This document shows, piece after piece, positions 15,697 through 25,329 of a stretch of DNA of 64,000 bases. The stretch's first letter is position 1, and each line of letters opens with the position of its first letter. The stretch spans positions 310,001 to 374,000 of the forward strand of contig JBBRYI010000001.1 of the NCBI GenBank assembly GCA_038237805.1. The letters are read 5' to 3'. This stretch comes from JBBQFI01 sp038237805 (GTDB lineage: Bacteria > Verrucomicrobiota > Verrucomicrobiia > Chthoniobacterales > UBA10450). Made by a program: the position numbers and the translations under genes. Under the pieces are notes generated by a model. The model did no database searches, had not been told where the DNA came from, and saw nothing but the letters and a program-made list of their open reading frames with translations.

Positions 15697-18174
15697 CTAG
15701 CTCGCGTTGGCCGCAGCGCTGGGTTGCGGTTCGGCAACGTGAAAAGTCAGGTTGCCTTCACTCACTGAAACCTGCACGAGATCGCCAGCTTTGACGTTTC
15801 CTTTAAGCAACTCTTCCGCGAGCGGATCTTCGAGATATTTTTCGACCGCACGCCGCATTGGCCGCGCGCCGTAAGTCGGGTCGTACCCTTTCTCGATCAC
15901 GAACTCGTGCGCCGGATTATCGAGCACGATCTCGATTTCTTTCATCTTCAGACGTGCCTTCACTTTGTCGACTTCGAGATCGACGATGCGCAGCAGATCC
16001 TGCTTCTCCAACGTGCGGAAGACGATGATTTCATCTAGCCGGTTCAAAAATTCCGGTTTAAAGACGCGCTTCGTCTCCTCCATAATCTTGTCGCGCATCG
16101 TTTCGTAATCATGAACGTTTTGCGCTGCACCGAAACCCATAGTCGTCTGTCGTTTGATCAAATCAGCACCAACGTTCGACGTCATGATGATGATCGTATT
16201 GCGGAAATCGATTTTGCGGCCTAACGAGTCAGTGACCTTGCCATCCTCGAGAATTTGCAGAAGCAGATGCATCACGTCCGGATGTGCCTTTTCGATTTCG
16301 TCGAAGAGCACCACGGAATAAGGACGCCGTCGCACCGCCTCGGAAAGTTGTCCGCCTTCTTCGTAACCAACATACCCAGGCGGCGAACCAATCAGACGCG
16401 AGGCCGTGAATTTTTCCATGTACTCCGACATGTCGATCTGGATCAGCGCATCGGAATCGCCGAACATGAATTCAGCTAGTGTGCGCGCGAGAAAAGTCTT
16501 GCCGACACCCGTCGGTCCGAGGAACACGAACGACCCGATGGGACGTCGCGGATCTTTTAAGTCGGCGCGTGAGCGACGCAAAGCTTTGCTGATTGCCGAG
16601 ACCGCGAGGTCCTGACCAATCACGCGTTGCTTCATTTCCGTTTCCATGGCGAGAAGCTTTTGCGTTTCCTTTTGCTCCATCCGTTGCAGCGGAACGCCCG
16701 TCACTTTCGAAATGATGTACATCATGTCGTCCGAAGTCACGAGCACTTCGCGTTCTTCGCGTTCTTCGCGCCATTGGGTGAGAATTGTATCGAGCTTCTC
16801 CTTCGCCTGTTTTTCCTTGTCGCGTAAAGAAGCGGCCTTTTCGAAGTCTTGTGCTTTGATTGCAGCTTCTTTCTCGACACGGATTTCTTCGATCTCGCGC
16901 TCGATTTCTTTAACGTCCGGTGGCCGCGTCATGGCGTTGATCCGAGCGCGCGCGCCAGCTTCGTCCATGACGTCGATTGCCTTATCAGGCAAAAATCGTC
17001 CGGTGATGTAACGCTCGGAAAGTTTCACTGCCGTCTCGAGAGCTTCGTCCGTCAGCTTCGCCTTGTGATGCGCTTCGTATTTTGGACGCAGTCCTTTCAG
17101 AATTTGAATTGCTTCTTCCACCGTCGGTGCATCGACTTTGACGGTTTGGAAACGGCGTTCCAGCGCCGCATCCTTCTCAATGTATTTTCGATATTCGTTC
17201 AGCGTCGTGGCGCCGACACACTGCAATTCCCCACGACTTAACGCGGGCTTAATAATGTTCGAGGCATCCATCGCGCCTTCCGCCGACCCTGCTCCCACGA
17301 TCGTGTGCAATTCGTCAATGAAGAGAACTACATTTTTGGAGCGACGAATCTCATCCATGACGGCTTTGATTCGCTCTTCGAATTGCCCGCGATATTTCGT
17401 GCCGGCGACCATGAGCGCCAAATCAAGCGTGATCACTTTTTTATCGCGCAAAAGCTCGGGCACATTGCCGGTGGCAATTTCCTGTGCGAGGCCCTCGGCG
17501 ATGGCGGTCTTGCCGACACCTGCTTCGCCTAACAAAACTGGATTGTTCTTGGTGCGGCGGCAAAGAACCTGAATGACGCGTTCGATCTCGTTGCGACGAC
17601 CGATCACGGGGTCGAGCTCACCTTTCTTCGCGAGTTCGGTCAGGTCGCGTCCGAACGCGCGCAACGCCGGTGTCTTCACATCTTTTTTGCCGCTGGTGGC
17701 TTCGCCGTTGCCTTCCTGCTCCGATTCCGGCGGTGTGAAATTCGGATCGAGTTCTTTCAGAATTTCGTTGCGGGTTCGCTCGATATCGACTTCCAAGCTT
17801 TTTAGAACGCGCGCGGCGACACCTTCGCCCTCACGCAAAAGTCCGAGCAAAATGTGTTCGGTGCCGACATATGAATGATTCAGCGCCTTGGCTTCCTTGC
17901 CCGCGAGCGCGAGAACCTTTTTCACGCGCGGAGTGTACGGAATGTTCCCGACCATTTTCGTCTCGGGTCCGGAGCCGACTTGTTTTTCTACCTCCATGCG
18001 CACCGTTTCGAGATCGAGCCCCATCTTCTGCAGAACGTTGACGGCAACGCCCTGCCCCAATTTGATCAGCCCGAGCAACAGATGCTCGGTCCCGACGTAA
18101 TTATGATTGAAACGATCCGCTTCTTTGCGGGCGAGCGCCAAGACCTGTTGTGCGCGCGGCGTGAAGTTATTCAT
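15697..18174 (-). CDS. clpC: ATP-dependent Clp protease ATPase subunit ClpC
   Basis: An 825-residue class I Clp/HSP100 unfoldase. It has two N-terminal Clp_N repeats (residues about 5-150), the first AAA+ module with Walker A GEAGVGKT (216-223), a UVR-type coiled middle domain (AAIKAQDFEKAASLRDKEKQAKEKL), a second AAA+ module with GPTGVGKT, and a TMGFG loop of the type that docks ClpP. It unfolds substrates for ClpP, including proteins tagged by McsB. It is the last gene of mcsA-mcsB-clpC, with its start overlapping the mcsB stop by 8 bases. No clpP is in the window. Confidence 0.95.
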   Translation of the reverse strand: MNNFTPRAQQVLALARKEADRFNHNYVGTEHLLLGLIKLGQGVAVNVLQKMGLDLETVRMEVEKQVGSGPETKMVGNIPYTPRVKKVLALAGKEAKALNHSYVGTEHILLGLLREGEGVAARVLKSLEVDIERTRNEILKELDPNFTPPESEQEGNGEATSGKKDVKTPALRAFGRDLTELAKKGELDPVIGRRNEIERVIQVLCRRTKNNPVLLGEAGVGKTAIAEGLAQEIATGNVPELLRDKKVITLDLALMVAGTKYRGQFEERIKAVMDEIRRSKNVVLFIDELHTIVGAGSAEGAMDASNIIKPALSRGELQCVGATTLNEYRKYIEKDAALERRFQTVKVDAPTVEEAIQILKGLRPKYEAHHKAKLTDEALETAVKLSERYITGRFLPDKAIDVMDEAGARARINAMTRPPDVKEIEREIEEIRVEKEAAIKAQDFEKAASLRDKEKQAKEKLDTILTQWREEREEREVLVTSDDMMYIISKVTGVPLQRMEQKETQKLLAMETEMKQRVIGQDLAVSAISKALRRSRADLKDPRRPIGSFVFLGPTGVGKTFLARTLAEFMFGDSDALIQIDMSEYMEKFTASRLIGSPPGYVGYEEGGQLSEAVRRRPYSVVLFDEIEKAHPDVMHLLLQILEDGKVTDSLGRKIDFRNTIIIMTSNVGADLIKRQTTMGFGAAQNVHDYETMRDKIMEETKRVFKPEFLNRLDEIIVFRTLEKQDLLRIVDLEVDKVKARLKMKEIEIVLDNPAHEFVIEKGYDPTYGARPMRRAVEKYLEDPLAEELLKGNVKAGDLVQVSVSEGNLTFHVAEPQPSAAANAS

Positions 18175-19291
18175 TGTTTTTCGGCTCAGGCTTCGAACCG
18201 TTCTCCGACTCCCTCGCCACTTTACTAATATCAGGTTTGGGAAAGACTTTCAAACGCTCGCGGATAATTTGAGCGCGCAAATGGTCGCGTTCCTCCGCGT
18301 TCATCTTCTGTTGCGAACTTTTTTGCAGGTGGGCCGGCTGTGTATCGATGAAGAGTTCGTCCACCGGTAAGCGCCGATCTTCCGGAAATGCGCCCAGATC
18401 GATTCCCAGCTTCATGATCGAGAGCAAATTGAGCGCTTCTTTCGACGTCATGGCGTGGGCATAAGTGAGCACGCCATATGCCCGCCCGATCTGATCCCAG
18501 AGCGTATTTGATTTTTTCTGGATTAGAACCTGCCGGGCGTCGTGCTCCTTCTCGATGATCGTCTCGATGACCTTGGTTAGGCGGCTAATGATCTCATCTT
18601 CCTTTTCGCCGAGAGTGGTTTGATTTGAAATCTGGAAGAGATTTCCCATCGCTTCGGTTCCCTCGCCGTAAAGGCCGCGCACAGCGAGACCGATCTTGTT
18701 CACCGCTTGAATGACTTGATTGATCAATTCACTCAGGACCAACCCGGGCAAGTGCAGCATCGCGGAAGCACGCATGCCGGTGCCGACGTTCGTCGGACAC
18801 GCGGTCAGATAACCAAGCTTCGAGTCGTAAGCGAAATCGAGTTTGTTCTCGAGGGTGCTGTCGACTTTATCGACCAATTTGAAAGCGCTCTTCAATTGCA
18901 GGCCAGAACGGATCGACTGCATGCGCAGATGATCTTCTTCGTTAATCATGATGCTGAGCGTTTGCCGGCGATTCATGACAATGGCACTGCCGATACTTTT
19001 GGCCGCGTGCTCACGACTAATGAGATGACGTTCGACCAGGACTTGTTTCTCGGTCGCGGAAAGATCTTGAAGCGCCTCCGAAAATGAATCCTGCATTTCC
19101 GTCAACTCTTCCACGCGGGGTTTGATCATTTCCAAGATCGCAGTGCGTTCCGCCTTTTTCGCCCAACCCGGAAACGCGCGATTACGCAGATTGCGCGCAA
19201 GTCGCACCCGACTACTGACGACAATCTGATGATGCGGACCTTCACCACGGAGCCATTCTCCAGCAGTCGCGGTTAAATTGGCGAATTTCAT
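18167..19291 (-). CDS. mcsB: Protein-arginine kinase McsB
   Basis: A 374-residue guanido-kinase-like enzyme that phosphorylates arginines on proteins, marking them for ClpCP. Family features are VVSSRVRLARNL near the N terminus, MINEEDHLRMQ, CPTNVGTGMRASAMLHLPGL (the catalytic Cys loop) and RGLYGEG. The C-terminal tail after LRAQIIRERLK is Lys/Glu/Asn-rich and variable. It overlaps mcsA by 4 bases. McsB is best known from Firmicutes; here no ctsR repressor gene accompanies it. Confidence 0.93.
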   Translation of the reverse strand: MKFANLTATAGEWLRGEGPHHQIVVSSRVRLARNLRNRAFPGWAKKAERTAILEMIKPRVEELTEMQDSFSEALQDLSATEKQVLVERHLISREHAAKSIGSAIVMNRRQTLSIMINEEDHLRMQSIRSGLQLKSAFKLVDKVDSTLENKLDFAYDSKLGYLTACPTNVGTGMRASAMLHLPGLVLSELINQVIQAVNKIGLAVRGLYGEGTEAMGNLFQISNQTTLGEKEDEIISRLTKVIETIIEKEHDARQVLIQKKSNTLWDQIGRAYGVLTYAHAMTSKEALNLLSIMKLGIDLGAFPEDRRLPVDELFIDTQPAHLQKSSQQKMNAEERDHLRAQIIRERLKVFPKPDISKVARESENGSKPEPKNNE

Positions 19292-19785
19292 GATCGGGTT
19301 ACGAACTCGCTTTCCAATTTCTTGATTTGATCGCGCAGCGAAGCCGCGGTTTCGTAATTTTCTTCCGCGACAGCTTTTTGCAGATCTTGCGTGAGCGTGC
19401 GCATCCGATCGTTCAGTTGCATTTGTTCATGCGCGCGTTGCGGAAGCTTGCCCACATGCTCAGTCCCCTTGTGCATGGCTTTGAGCAAAGTCGTTAGGCC
19501 TTCGGAAAAAGACTGATAACAAGCGCTGCAGCCGAGCCGTCCTGTCTTTTTGAAATCCGTCTGCGTAAAACCACAGATCTCACACTTCTGTGTGACCGAA
19601 CCTTTCTCGATTTCTTCGGCCGCGCCGATGCCGAGAAGCAAATCGGCCAAGGCGAACCCGGTCGGATCCTGCACTCCTTTATCTTTGGAACAAGCATCGC
19701 AGAGATTCACTTTCTGCATTTTGCCCTCCAAAATTTGCGTCAGGAAAACTGTCGCATCATTACATTTGCAAACGTCGCACAACAT
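19288..19785 (-). CDS. mcsA: McsA, zinc-binding activator of McsB
   Basis: A 165-residue protein with two pairs of CXXC zinc ligands at each end of an N-terminal region (CDVCKC, CDACSKD, then CEICG and CSACYQ), followed by a C-terminal UVR motif (LQKAVAEENYETAASLRDQIKKLE). This is the McsA layout: the zinc fingers and UVR coil bind and activate McsB and link it to ClpC. It is the first gene of the cluster. A copy of the dispersed motif GCCTAACGA lies within it at 19491. Confidence 0.92.
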   Translation of the reverse strand: MLCDVCKCNDATVFLTQILEGKMQKVNLCDACSKDKGVQDPTGFALADLLLGIGAAEEIEKGSVTQKCEICGFTQTDFKKTGRLGCSACYQSFSEGLTTLLKAMHKGTEHVGKLPQRAHEQMQLNDRMRTLTQDLQKAVAEENYETAASLRDQIKKLESEFVTRS

Positions 19786-19869
19786 CTCGTCTAATTAGAC
19801 CATAAATGGCGATTAACATTCAACCTCTGCTCGGTTGAGCACCTTCTGCGCCGGGAGCGCGTGCCCCCT

Positions 19870-20868
19870 TTACGAGAAGATCGGGGTTCCGGTTTCGCGC
19901 GTGAGTTCACGGAATCTTTCAATCATGCGCGCGGTGATCGGGCCGGGCTTGCCGGTTCCAATCGTGCGCCCGTCTGCTTTAATCACAGGAATGAGTTCCG
20001 CCGCCGTGCCCGTAAGAAAACATTCATCCGCAATAAAGACATCGTGCCGCGTAAGCTCGGTTTCGGAAACATTGAGATCGAGTTCCGCAGCAATCTCGAA
20101 AACGACCGACCGCGTAATTCCTCGCAGCGCTCCCGCCGAAATCGGTGGTGTAAAAATCTGGTCGCGCTTAATGATGAAGACATTATCGGCGGTGCACTCC
20201 GCGACATTGCCCGCGTCATTTAACATCAGCGCCTCATCCGCACCGGCGAGATTCGCTTCGATCCGCGCCATTACGTTGTTCAAATAATTGAGCGACTTTA
20301 CCGCCGGATTAAGCGCGCTCGGATTGGTACGGCGCGTCGCGCATGTCACAACCGTCAATCCGTTTTCATAAACCTCGCGCGGATAGAGTGCGATCGTCGC
20401 TGCGATAATGATCACGCTCGGCTTCTTACATTGCGTGGGGTTTAGACCGAGATTGCCAACACCGCGCGTGACGATCAAACGAATGTAACCTTCGTGTAAA
20501 TCATTTTGCCGGATCGTTTCCAGCAGCGCGTCGGTCATCTCCTGCGACGTAACTGGAATTTCCAGGCAGATCGAGCGCGCCGAATCCCACAAACGATCAA
20601 GATGCTCCTCCAGGCGGAAGACGCGCCCATTGTAGAAACGGATCCCTTCGAAAACTCCGTCGCCATAAAGCAGACCGTGATCGAAGACAGAGATCTTGGC
20701 TTCGGATTCCGGCAAAAACTTTCCGTCGATATAAATTGTTGATTCTTTCGCGGATGTTTTCGCCGATGCGTCGCCTTCACTCGCGGGTTTCACCGCCGGT
20801 TTAGCTGTAGTCGTGCGGGCAGTGGGTTTTTCCATCACCGTTTCGCCATCAGCTGTTGCAGTTTTCAT
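19870..20868 (-). CDS. ilvE: Branched-chain amino acid aminotransferase (class IV PLP)
   Basis: A class IV aminotransferase, likely cytosolic IlvE making Leu, Ile and Val from their 2-oxo acids. Family landmarks are YGDGVFEGIRFYNGRVFRLEEH, RLIVTRGVGNLG, VKSLNYLNNVMARIEA (with the PLP-binding Lys), GNVAECTADNVFI and CFLTGTAAELIPV. The first about 45 residues are a Thr/Ala/Lys-rich extension absent from most homologues, so the real start may be internal; no strong ribosome site decides this. D-amino acid or aminodeoxychorismate activity is less likely given the close IlvE-type motifs. Confidence 0.88.
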   Translation of the reverse strand: MKTATADGETVMEKPTARTTTAKPAVKPASEGDASAKTSAKESTIYIDGKFLPESEAKISVFDHGLLYGDGVFEGIRFYNGRVFRLEEHLDRLWDSARSICLEIPVTSQEMTDALLETIRQNDLHEGYIRLIVTRGVGNLGLNPTQCKKPSVIIIAATIALYPREVYENGLTVVTCATRRTNPSALNPAVKSLNYLNNVMARIEANLAGADEALMLNDAGNVAECTADNVFIIKRDQIFTPPISAGALRGITRSVVFEIAAELDLNVSETELTRHDVFIADECFLTGTAAELIPVIKADGRTIGTGKPGPITARMIERFRELTRETGTPIFS

Positions 20869-20945
20869 AGACACAAGAAAACGTTCGATGGTTCGCCACG
20901 CAATTCAAGCGGCAAATGAATTTCACGCCGCGGCAAAACTTGGAC

Positions 20946-20998
20946 AGGTAGGGCAATTGACCCAATCGCCCGTGGGCGGTTCGGTGAACCGCCCCTAC

Positions 20999-21000
<2 letters not shown>
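20946..21000. repeat. Dispersed double-hairpin repeat, family A copy 2
   Basis: GGTAGGGCAATTGACCCAATCGCCC followed by GGGCGGTTCGGTGAACCGCCCCTACC is the reverse complement of the element at 2357-2433, with a shorter centre. It ends at the stop codon of the LolD-like gene. Confidence 0.82.
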
Positions 21001-21664
<664 letters not shown>

Positions 21665-21715
21665 AAGCGCTCAGCATTCGCTAAAATGCCACGGCCCGCA
21701 ATTCGCGATCGCTGC

Positions 21716-21756
21716 AAAAAAAAACCGCATGACGGAGATGTTCCATCATGCGGCTC
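21716..21756 (-). terminator. Intrinsic terminator of the secreted peptidoglycan-binding protein gene
   Basis: On the minus strand, an 11-12 bp stem (CCGCATGA paired with TCATGCGG, extended by GGA/TCC past one mismatch) is followed by nine T residues. It lies about 20 bases past the stop codon of the gene at 21776-22615. Confidence 0.85.
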
Positions 21757-21775
21757 TAATTTTAGCTGTCGTTCG

Positions 21776-22615
21776 TTAGGATAAGCCGAGCGATTCGAGC
21801 GTTGGCTCGTCGATCGCGCGCGTTACATACAAGCCGTGATCAGCTTGATAACGGGCCAAAGCTTGGCGTGTCATCGGACCGATCAACCCATCGACGTCGC
21901 CGTTGTAATACCCTTCGTTCTGGAGTTGGCTCTGCACGTTGGAGATGACCTGGCCGGGCTCGTACTGATTGTAGCCGTAGATCGGCTCATCATACGTATA
22001 GCGACTGTAGGACGGATCGTACCCGTAGGCCGGATACCAATAGTTATTGTCCCAGAAATAATAACCGCCGCCGAAGAGGACGAAACGGCTATTACCGTGG
22101 TTCCGTCTCCACCAATCGCGGTCGTGGCGTTCATGCCAATTGAAACGGCGCGATGCCTCGTACCAGCTGTTGCGATTGCGGATGGTGACATTGTTGTTTC
22201 GCGCGACGATGCGGTTATTATTCCGCGCAATCTCTCGATTATAATTCTGCGTATTCACTCGATTGTTGTTCCGCGTGATGACGCGATTGTTTTGATTGGC
22301 AACAACCGTGTTCTGATTTCTGCGATTCCACTGCCGCGCATTGAGTGCAGCAGCATTATTATTCTGCTGGATGTTCGCGTGCTGGTGCTGGATTCGCAGA
22401 TTTTGGCGCGCCTGCACATTCCGCTGGATCTGGGCATTATGCTGGACGTTGCGCTGAACGTTAACATTTTGCCTGGAAACCCTCGCAGCGTTGTGCGGAG
22501 CGACCGCGGTTGCTCTGGCAGCCTGTTTGGCGTGTTTTTTGTCTTTGTCGTCGGCGTGAGCCACCACCGTCAGGGCCAGGCCGAGACAAAAAGTTAGAGA
22601 AAGAATTCTTTTCAT
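21776..22615 (-). CDS. Secreted Asn/Arg/Gln-rich protein with C-terminal peptidoglycan-binding domain
   Basis: A 279-residue protein. A signal peptide (LSLTFCLGLALTVVAHA) precedes a strongly biased region, residues about 40-160, of Asn, Arg, Gln and Val with short repeats such as QRNVQ and RNNNR. Then comes an aromatic segment (WHERHDRDWWRRNHG, WYPAYGYDPSYSRY) and a peptidoglycan-binding domain type 1 (VISNVQSQLQNEGYYNGDVDGLIGPMTRQALARYQ). It is probably periplasmic and bound to the cell wall. The biased region looks disordered. The stop codon is in a TCGTTAGG motif copy. Confidence 0.85.
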   Translation of the reverse strand: MKRILSLTFCLGLALTVVAHADDKDKKHAKQAARATAVAPHNAARVSRQNVNVQRNVQHNAQIQRNVQARQNLRIQHQHANIQQNNNAAALNARQWNRRNQNTVVANQNNRVITRNNNRVNTQNYNREIARNNNRIVARNNNVTIRNRNSWYEASRRFNWHERHDRDWWRRNHGNSRFVLFGGGYYFWDNNYWYPAYGYDPSYSRYTYDEPIYGYNQYEPGQVISNVQSQLQNEGYYNGDVDGLIGPMTRQALARYQADHGLYVTRAIDEPTLESLGLS

Positions 22616-22658
22616 ATTTGTACCTCAATCGAATTAGACCCCATGAACGGGCGTTTAT

Positions 22659-23114
22659 TCACTGATTCGTATGCTGTTGCCGCTCCGCCTCGAAAAGAAC
22701 AATCGCGACCGCCGTGGCGAGATTAAGACTGCGCGTTCCATGCATCGGAATTGTGAGCAGGTCTCCCACCCGGTCGCGCAGCAGAGCTTCCGGCAACCCC
22801 TTCGTTTCCCGGCCAAAAACCAGGAAATCGCCCGGAGCAAACGCAATTTTGTAATAAGGACGCTTCGACTTGGTCGTCAGGAAAAAGAATCGAGCGGTTT
22901 CGTTATGGACGGAGTGCAGCGCCGCAAACGAATCCCAAAGTCGCACGTCGACTTCTTTCCAATAATCGAGACCGGCGCGTTTCAACTCGCGGTCGTCGAT
23001 GGAAAACCCGAGCGGCTTGATCAGGTGCAACGTCGATCGGGTGGCGAGGCAAAGACGCCCAACGTTGCCGGTGTTCGGCGGAATCTCAGGCTCGACCAGG
23101 ACGACGTTGAACAA
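22659..23114 (-). CDS. trmL: tRNA (cytidine(34)-2'-O)-methyltransferase TrmL
   Basis: A 151-residue SPOUT methyltransferase, the usual TrmL length. Motifs include VEPEIPPNTGNVGRLC, HLIKPLGF, FGRETKGLPE and IPMHGTRSLNLATAVAIVLFE, which forms the trefoil-knot SAM site. It methylates the wobble base of certain tRNA-Leu. The start is TTG, one base after the stop of the transaldolase gene, which suggests coupled translation. Confidence 0.92.
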   Translation of the reverse strand: MFNVVLVEPEIPPNTGNVGRLCLATRSTLHLIKPLGFSIDDRELKRAGLDYWKEVDVRLWDSFAALHSVHNETARFFFLTTKSKRPYYKIAFAPGDFLVFGRETKGLPEALLRDRVGDLLTIPMHGTRSLNLATAVAIVLFEAERQQHTNQ

Positions 23115-24116
23115 TTATTTGCCCAACTTACTCGCGACCAATTTCTCGAGCTTGACGATATCCGCTGCAAATTTGCGGATACCTTCCGCTGTTTTTTCCG
23201 TCGCCATGGCGTTTTCGTTCAGAAGATAACGAAACGTTTTCTCGTCGAGCTCCAACCGCTGAATGTTCGATTCTTTCGCCGTCTCACGACTCAGTTTTCG
23301 CTCGATCGGGTTGTATGATTCAGAAAGTTCTTTCATCAATTCCGGGCTAATCGTGAGCAGATCGCATCCGGCGAGCTCGCGAATTTGACCGGCGTTGCGG
23401 AAACTTGCGCCCATCACTTCCGTCGGATAATCGAATTTCTTATAATAAGAGTAAATCTCCTGGACCGACTGGACGCCGGGATCTTCCGCGCCTGCGTAAT
23501 CGCGCTTGTTCGCCGCCTTGAACCAATCATAAATCCGGCCGACGAAGGGAGAGATTAATTGCGCCTTCGCCTCGGCGGCGCGCACTGCCTGGGGCAGCGA
23601 AAAGAGCAGCGTCATGTTGCACTTAATCCCCTCTTTTTGAAGCGTCTCGGCCGCGTTAATTCCCTCCCAGGTTGAGGCAATTTTAATCAGCACACGCTCG
23701 CGTGGGATTCCCTGCTCCGCGTAAAGTTCGATCAATCGTCGCGCCTTAGCTTTCGAACCTTCCACGTCAAACGAGAATCGCGCATCGGTTTCGGTCGAGA
23801 CTCGTCCCGGCACGATCTTCAGCATCTCGGAACCGAATTTCACGAGCAATCGTTCAATGATGTCGTCGATTTGCCCGGCGCCACTCAGCCCGGACTTCTT
23901 TCGGTCGCTCAGCACTTGGTCGAGCAAAGGACTGTACCGCTCCTTTTGCACCGCCGCATAAATCAAGCTCGGGTTGGTCGTCGCGTCTTGTGGTTTGAAA
24001 TCACGGATCGATTCGAAGTCACCCGTGTCCGCCACCACTTTGGTGAACTTCTTCAGCTGCTCAAGCTGATTTAATTTCGTGTCGGTTTCTTCCTTAGCTA
24101 AGACAGCAGTGCTCAT
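23115..24116 (-). CDS. tal: Transaldolase
   Basis: A 333-residue class 1 transaldolase of the pentose phosphate pathway, moving a dihydroxyacetone unit between sugar phosphates. It shows DATTNPSLIYAA, VSTETDARFSFD, the Schiff-base lysine in IKIASTWEG, and NMTLLFSLPQAVRAAEA. The ATG is preceded by AAAGGAAC, a good ribosome-binding site. It is followed directly by trmL. Confidence 0.94.
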   Translation of the reverse strand: MSTAVLAKEETDTKLNQLEQLKKFTKVVADTGDFESIRDFKPQDATTNPSLIYAAVQKERYSPLLDQVLSDRKKSGLSGAGQIDDIIERLLVKFGSEMLKIVPGRVSTETDARFSFDVEGSKAKARRLIELYAEQGIPRERVLIKIASTWEGINAAETLQKEGIKCNMTLLFSLPQAVRAAEAKAQLISPFVGRIYDWFKAANKRDYAGAEDPGVQSVQEIYSYYKKFDYPTEVMGASFRNAGQIRELAGCDLLTISPELMKELSESYNPIERKLSRETAKESNIQRLELDEKTFRYLLNENAMATEKTAEGIRKFAADIVKLEKLVASKLGK

Positions 24117-24253
24117 GGTTTGTGTTCCTTTAAGTCAATCGAAGCCGATTGACTCGTTCGATGTCAAAAGGTACGCGTGCGATGGCGTCATACAATTGGA
24201 AATTGCTCGCAGAGTGGCGGCAATTTGGCTCGATCGTTGCTGCTAAAGCATGC

Positions 24254-24466
24254 ATGCGGAAATTGTTTCTCTTCGCCCTCCTGCTCACGGCGTTCTTTAT
24301 TTGGCTGAATCGCAACGATACGTCCAAGCCCGCACCGCCGGGCCGGAACGGGCAAAGCCAGGACCAATCGGTTTCCGAACACGATTGGGCGAAGCGTTCG
24401 ATCGACCGCGCACGCTCCGTGACCGAGCAAGCGCGGCAAAACCAGACAGAAAGCCAGCAGCCCTGA
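24254..24466 (+). CDS. Small single-pass membrane or secreted protein
   Basis: A 70-residue protein from the ATG at 24254: a short basic start (MRKL), one hydrophobic helix (FLFALLLTAFFIWL) and a polar Ser/Gln/Arg tail (DWAKRSIDRARSVTEQARQNQ). An upstream in-frame TTG would add 35 residues without clear purpose. No family is recognised. It is divergent from the transaldolase gene and lies just before tRNA-Ile. Confidence 0.55.
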   Translation: MRKLFLFALLLTAFFIWLNRNDTSKPAPPGRNGQSQDQSVSEHDWAKRSIDRARSVTEQARQNQTESQQP

Positions 24467-24473
24467 AATCATC

Positions 24474-24507
24474 TAGCGATTGAGTGATTGGTTGACCCCA
24501 ATCGCTA
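24474..24507. repeat. Perfect 9-bp hairpin before tRNA-Ile
   Basis: TAGCGATTG pairs with CAATCGCTA around a 16-base loop. A weaker echo (GCTAAATCATTAGC) follows. It may stop transcription from the small gene upstream, although no T-run follows the stem. Confidence 0.5.
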
Positions 24508-24539
24508 ACTTGCTAAATCATTAGCTCGCTAAATGACCC

Positions 24540-24613
24540 GGGCCTGTAGCTCAGTTGGTTAGAGCATGCGCTTGATAAGCGCAGGGTCACTGGTTCGAGC
24601 CCAGTCAGGCCCA
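24540..24613 (+). tRNA. tRNA-Ile (anticodon GAT)
   Basis: A 74-base cloverleaf: acceptor GGGCCTG with CAGGCCC and discriminator A, a D-arm from AGCTCAGTTGGTTAGAGC, an anticodon arm TGCGC-TTGATAA-GCGCA with anticodon GAT, and a T-arm ACTGG-TTCGAGC-CCAGT. CCA is not encoded. This tRNA often sits in rRNA operons; here it stands alone. The stop codon of the convergent VanZ-like gene begins right after it. Confidence 0.96.
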
Positions 24614-25087
24614 CTAGATCGCCCGCGGCGTTGCCGACGGTCGGTTGCGCACAAACATCCAGCAGATCAGCAAGCCGACGATCGCACCAACGATATCGAT
24701 CATCACATCATGCGCGGTCGCCGTTCGACTCGGAATGAATGATTGATGGAACTCGTCGGTCATCGCGTAGATCATCGCTACGAGCAGCGTGATTGTGGCC
24801 GGTTTCCAAAAAGTCATTTGAACCATCGACCATTGATGACGCAGCGCGCGCCAGAGCAATGCGGCGAGGATGGCATATTCGGTTACGTGCCCCGCTTTGC
24901 GCACCATGAACTGAACCAGCGCGATCGTTCCGAAGGAAAGGTGTGGATCGAGCCAGAGGAGGAACGGAACCAGAAAACGCGACGTATGCGCAGCCGACAT
25001 CAAATCGGTCGAGCCGGCAAAGATCAGAAACATCCATGCTATAACTGGCATCCAATCACTGACGATTCGAGGCACCCTCATGTTCAA
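24614..25087 (-). CDS. VanZ-like family membrane protein
   Basis: A 157-residue protein with four membrane helices. It carries the VanZ landmarks MFLIFAGSTD, RKAGHVTEYAILAALLWRA and the acidic TDEFHQSFIPSRTATAHDVMIDIVGAIVG. VanZ proteins affect glycopeptide resistance and are often of unknown function. An alternative start is two codons downstream. It ends immediately beside tRNA-Ile. Confidence 0.85.
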   Translation of the reverse strand: MNMRVPRIVSDWMPVIAWMFLIFAGSTDLMSAAHTSRFLVPFLLWLDPHLSFGTIALVQFMVRKAGHVTEYAILAALLWRALRHQWSMVQMTFWKPATITLLVAMIYAMTDEFHQSFIPSRTATAHDVMIDIVGAIVGLLICWMFVRNRPSATPRAI

Positions 25088-25170
25088 AGGTCATCATAAT
25101 TTATTTCGCTGCTGCAGGAAACAAACCATCCGCCGGTCAATTTCAATGATGGCGAAACCACACCGCGTTT

Positions 25171-25273
25171 GTCATCCCGAGCGCAGCGAGGGACCCCACA
25201 AATAATGACGGGCGTCGAGACTGTGTGAGCGTCGAGCCAACTTGAGAGGTTCTTCGCTTCGCTCAGGATGACC
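25171..25273. repeat. Inverted-repeat element, family C copy 2
   Basis: GTCATCCCGAGCGCAGCGAGGGA at the left and GTTCTTCGCTTCGCTCAGGATGACC at the right are imperfect inverted repeats around a roughly 55-base core. The termini match those of the element at 14621-14716 (TCATNCCGAGCGNAG). The region 25088-25329, otherwise without a gene, is largely this element. Confidence 0.7.
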
Positions 25274-25329
25274 CTGTAGCGAGAGCGCGGTTGTCAAAGT
25301 CACGCTTGTTCCTATTCTTTGTCGACGTA

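Noticed and set aside
21836..22597. A 253-codon plus-strand frame rich in Ile and Val opposite the secreted Asn-rich protein
   Set aside because: It is the mirror of Asn/Arg-rich codons on the real strand, and lacks a signal or known fold; the minus-strand gene has a signal peptide, a peptidoglycan-binding domain and a terminator.
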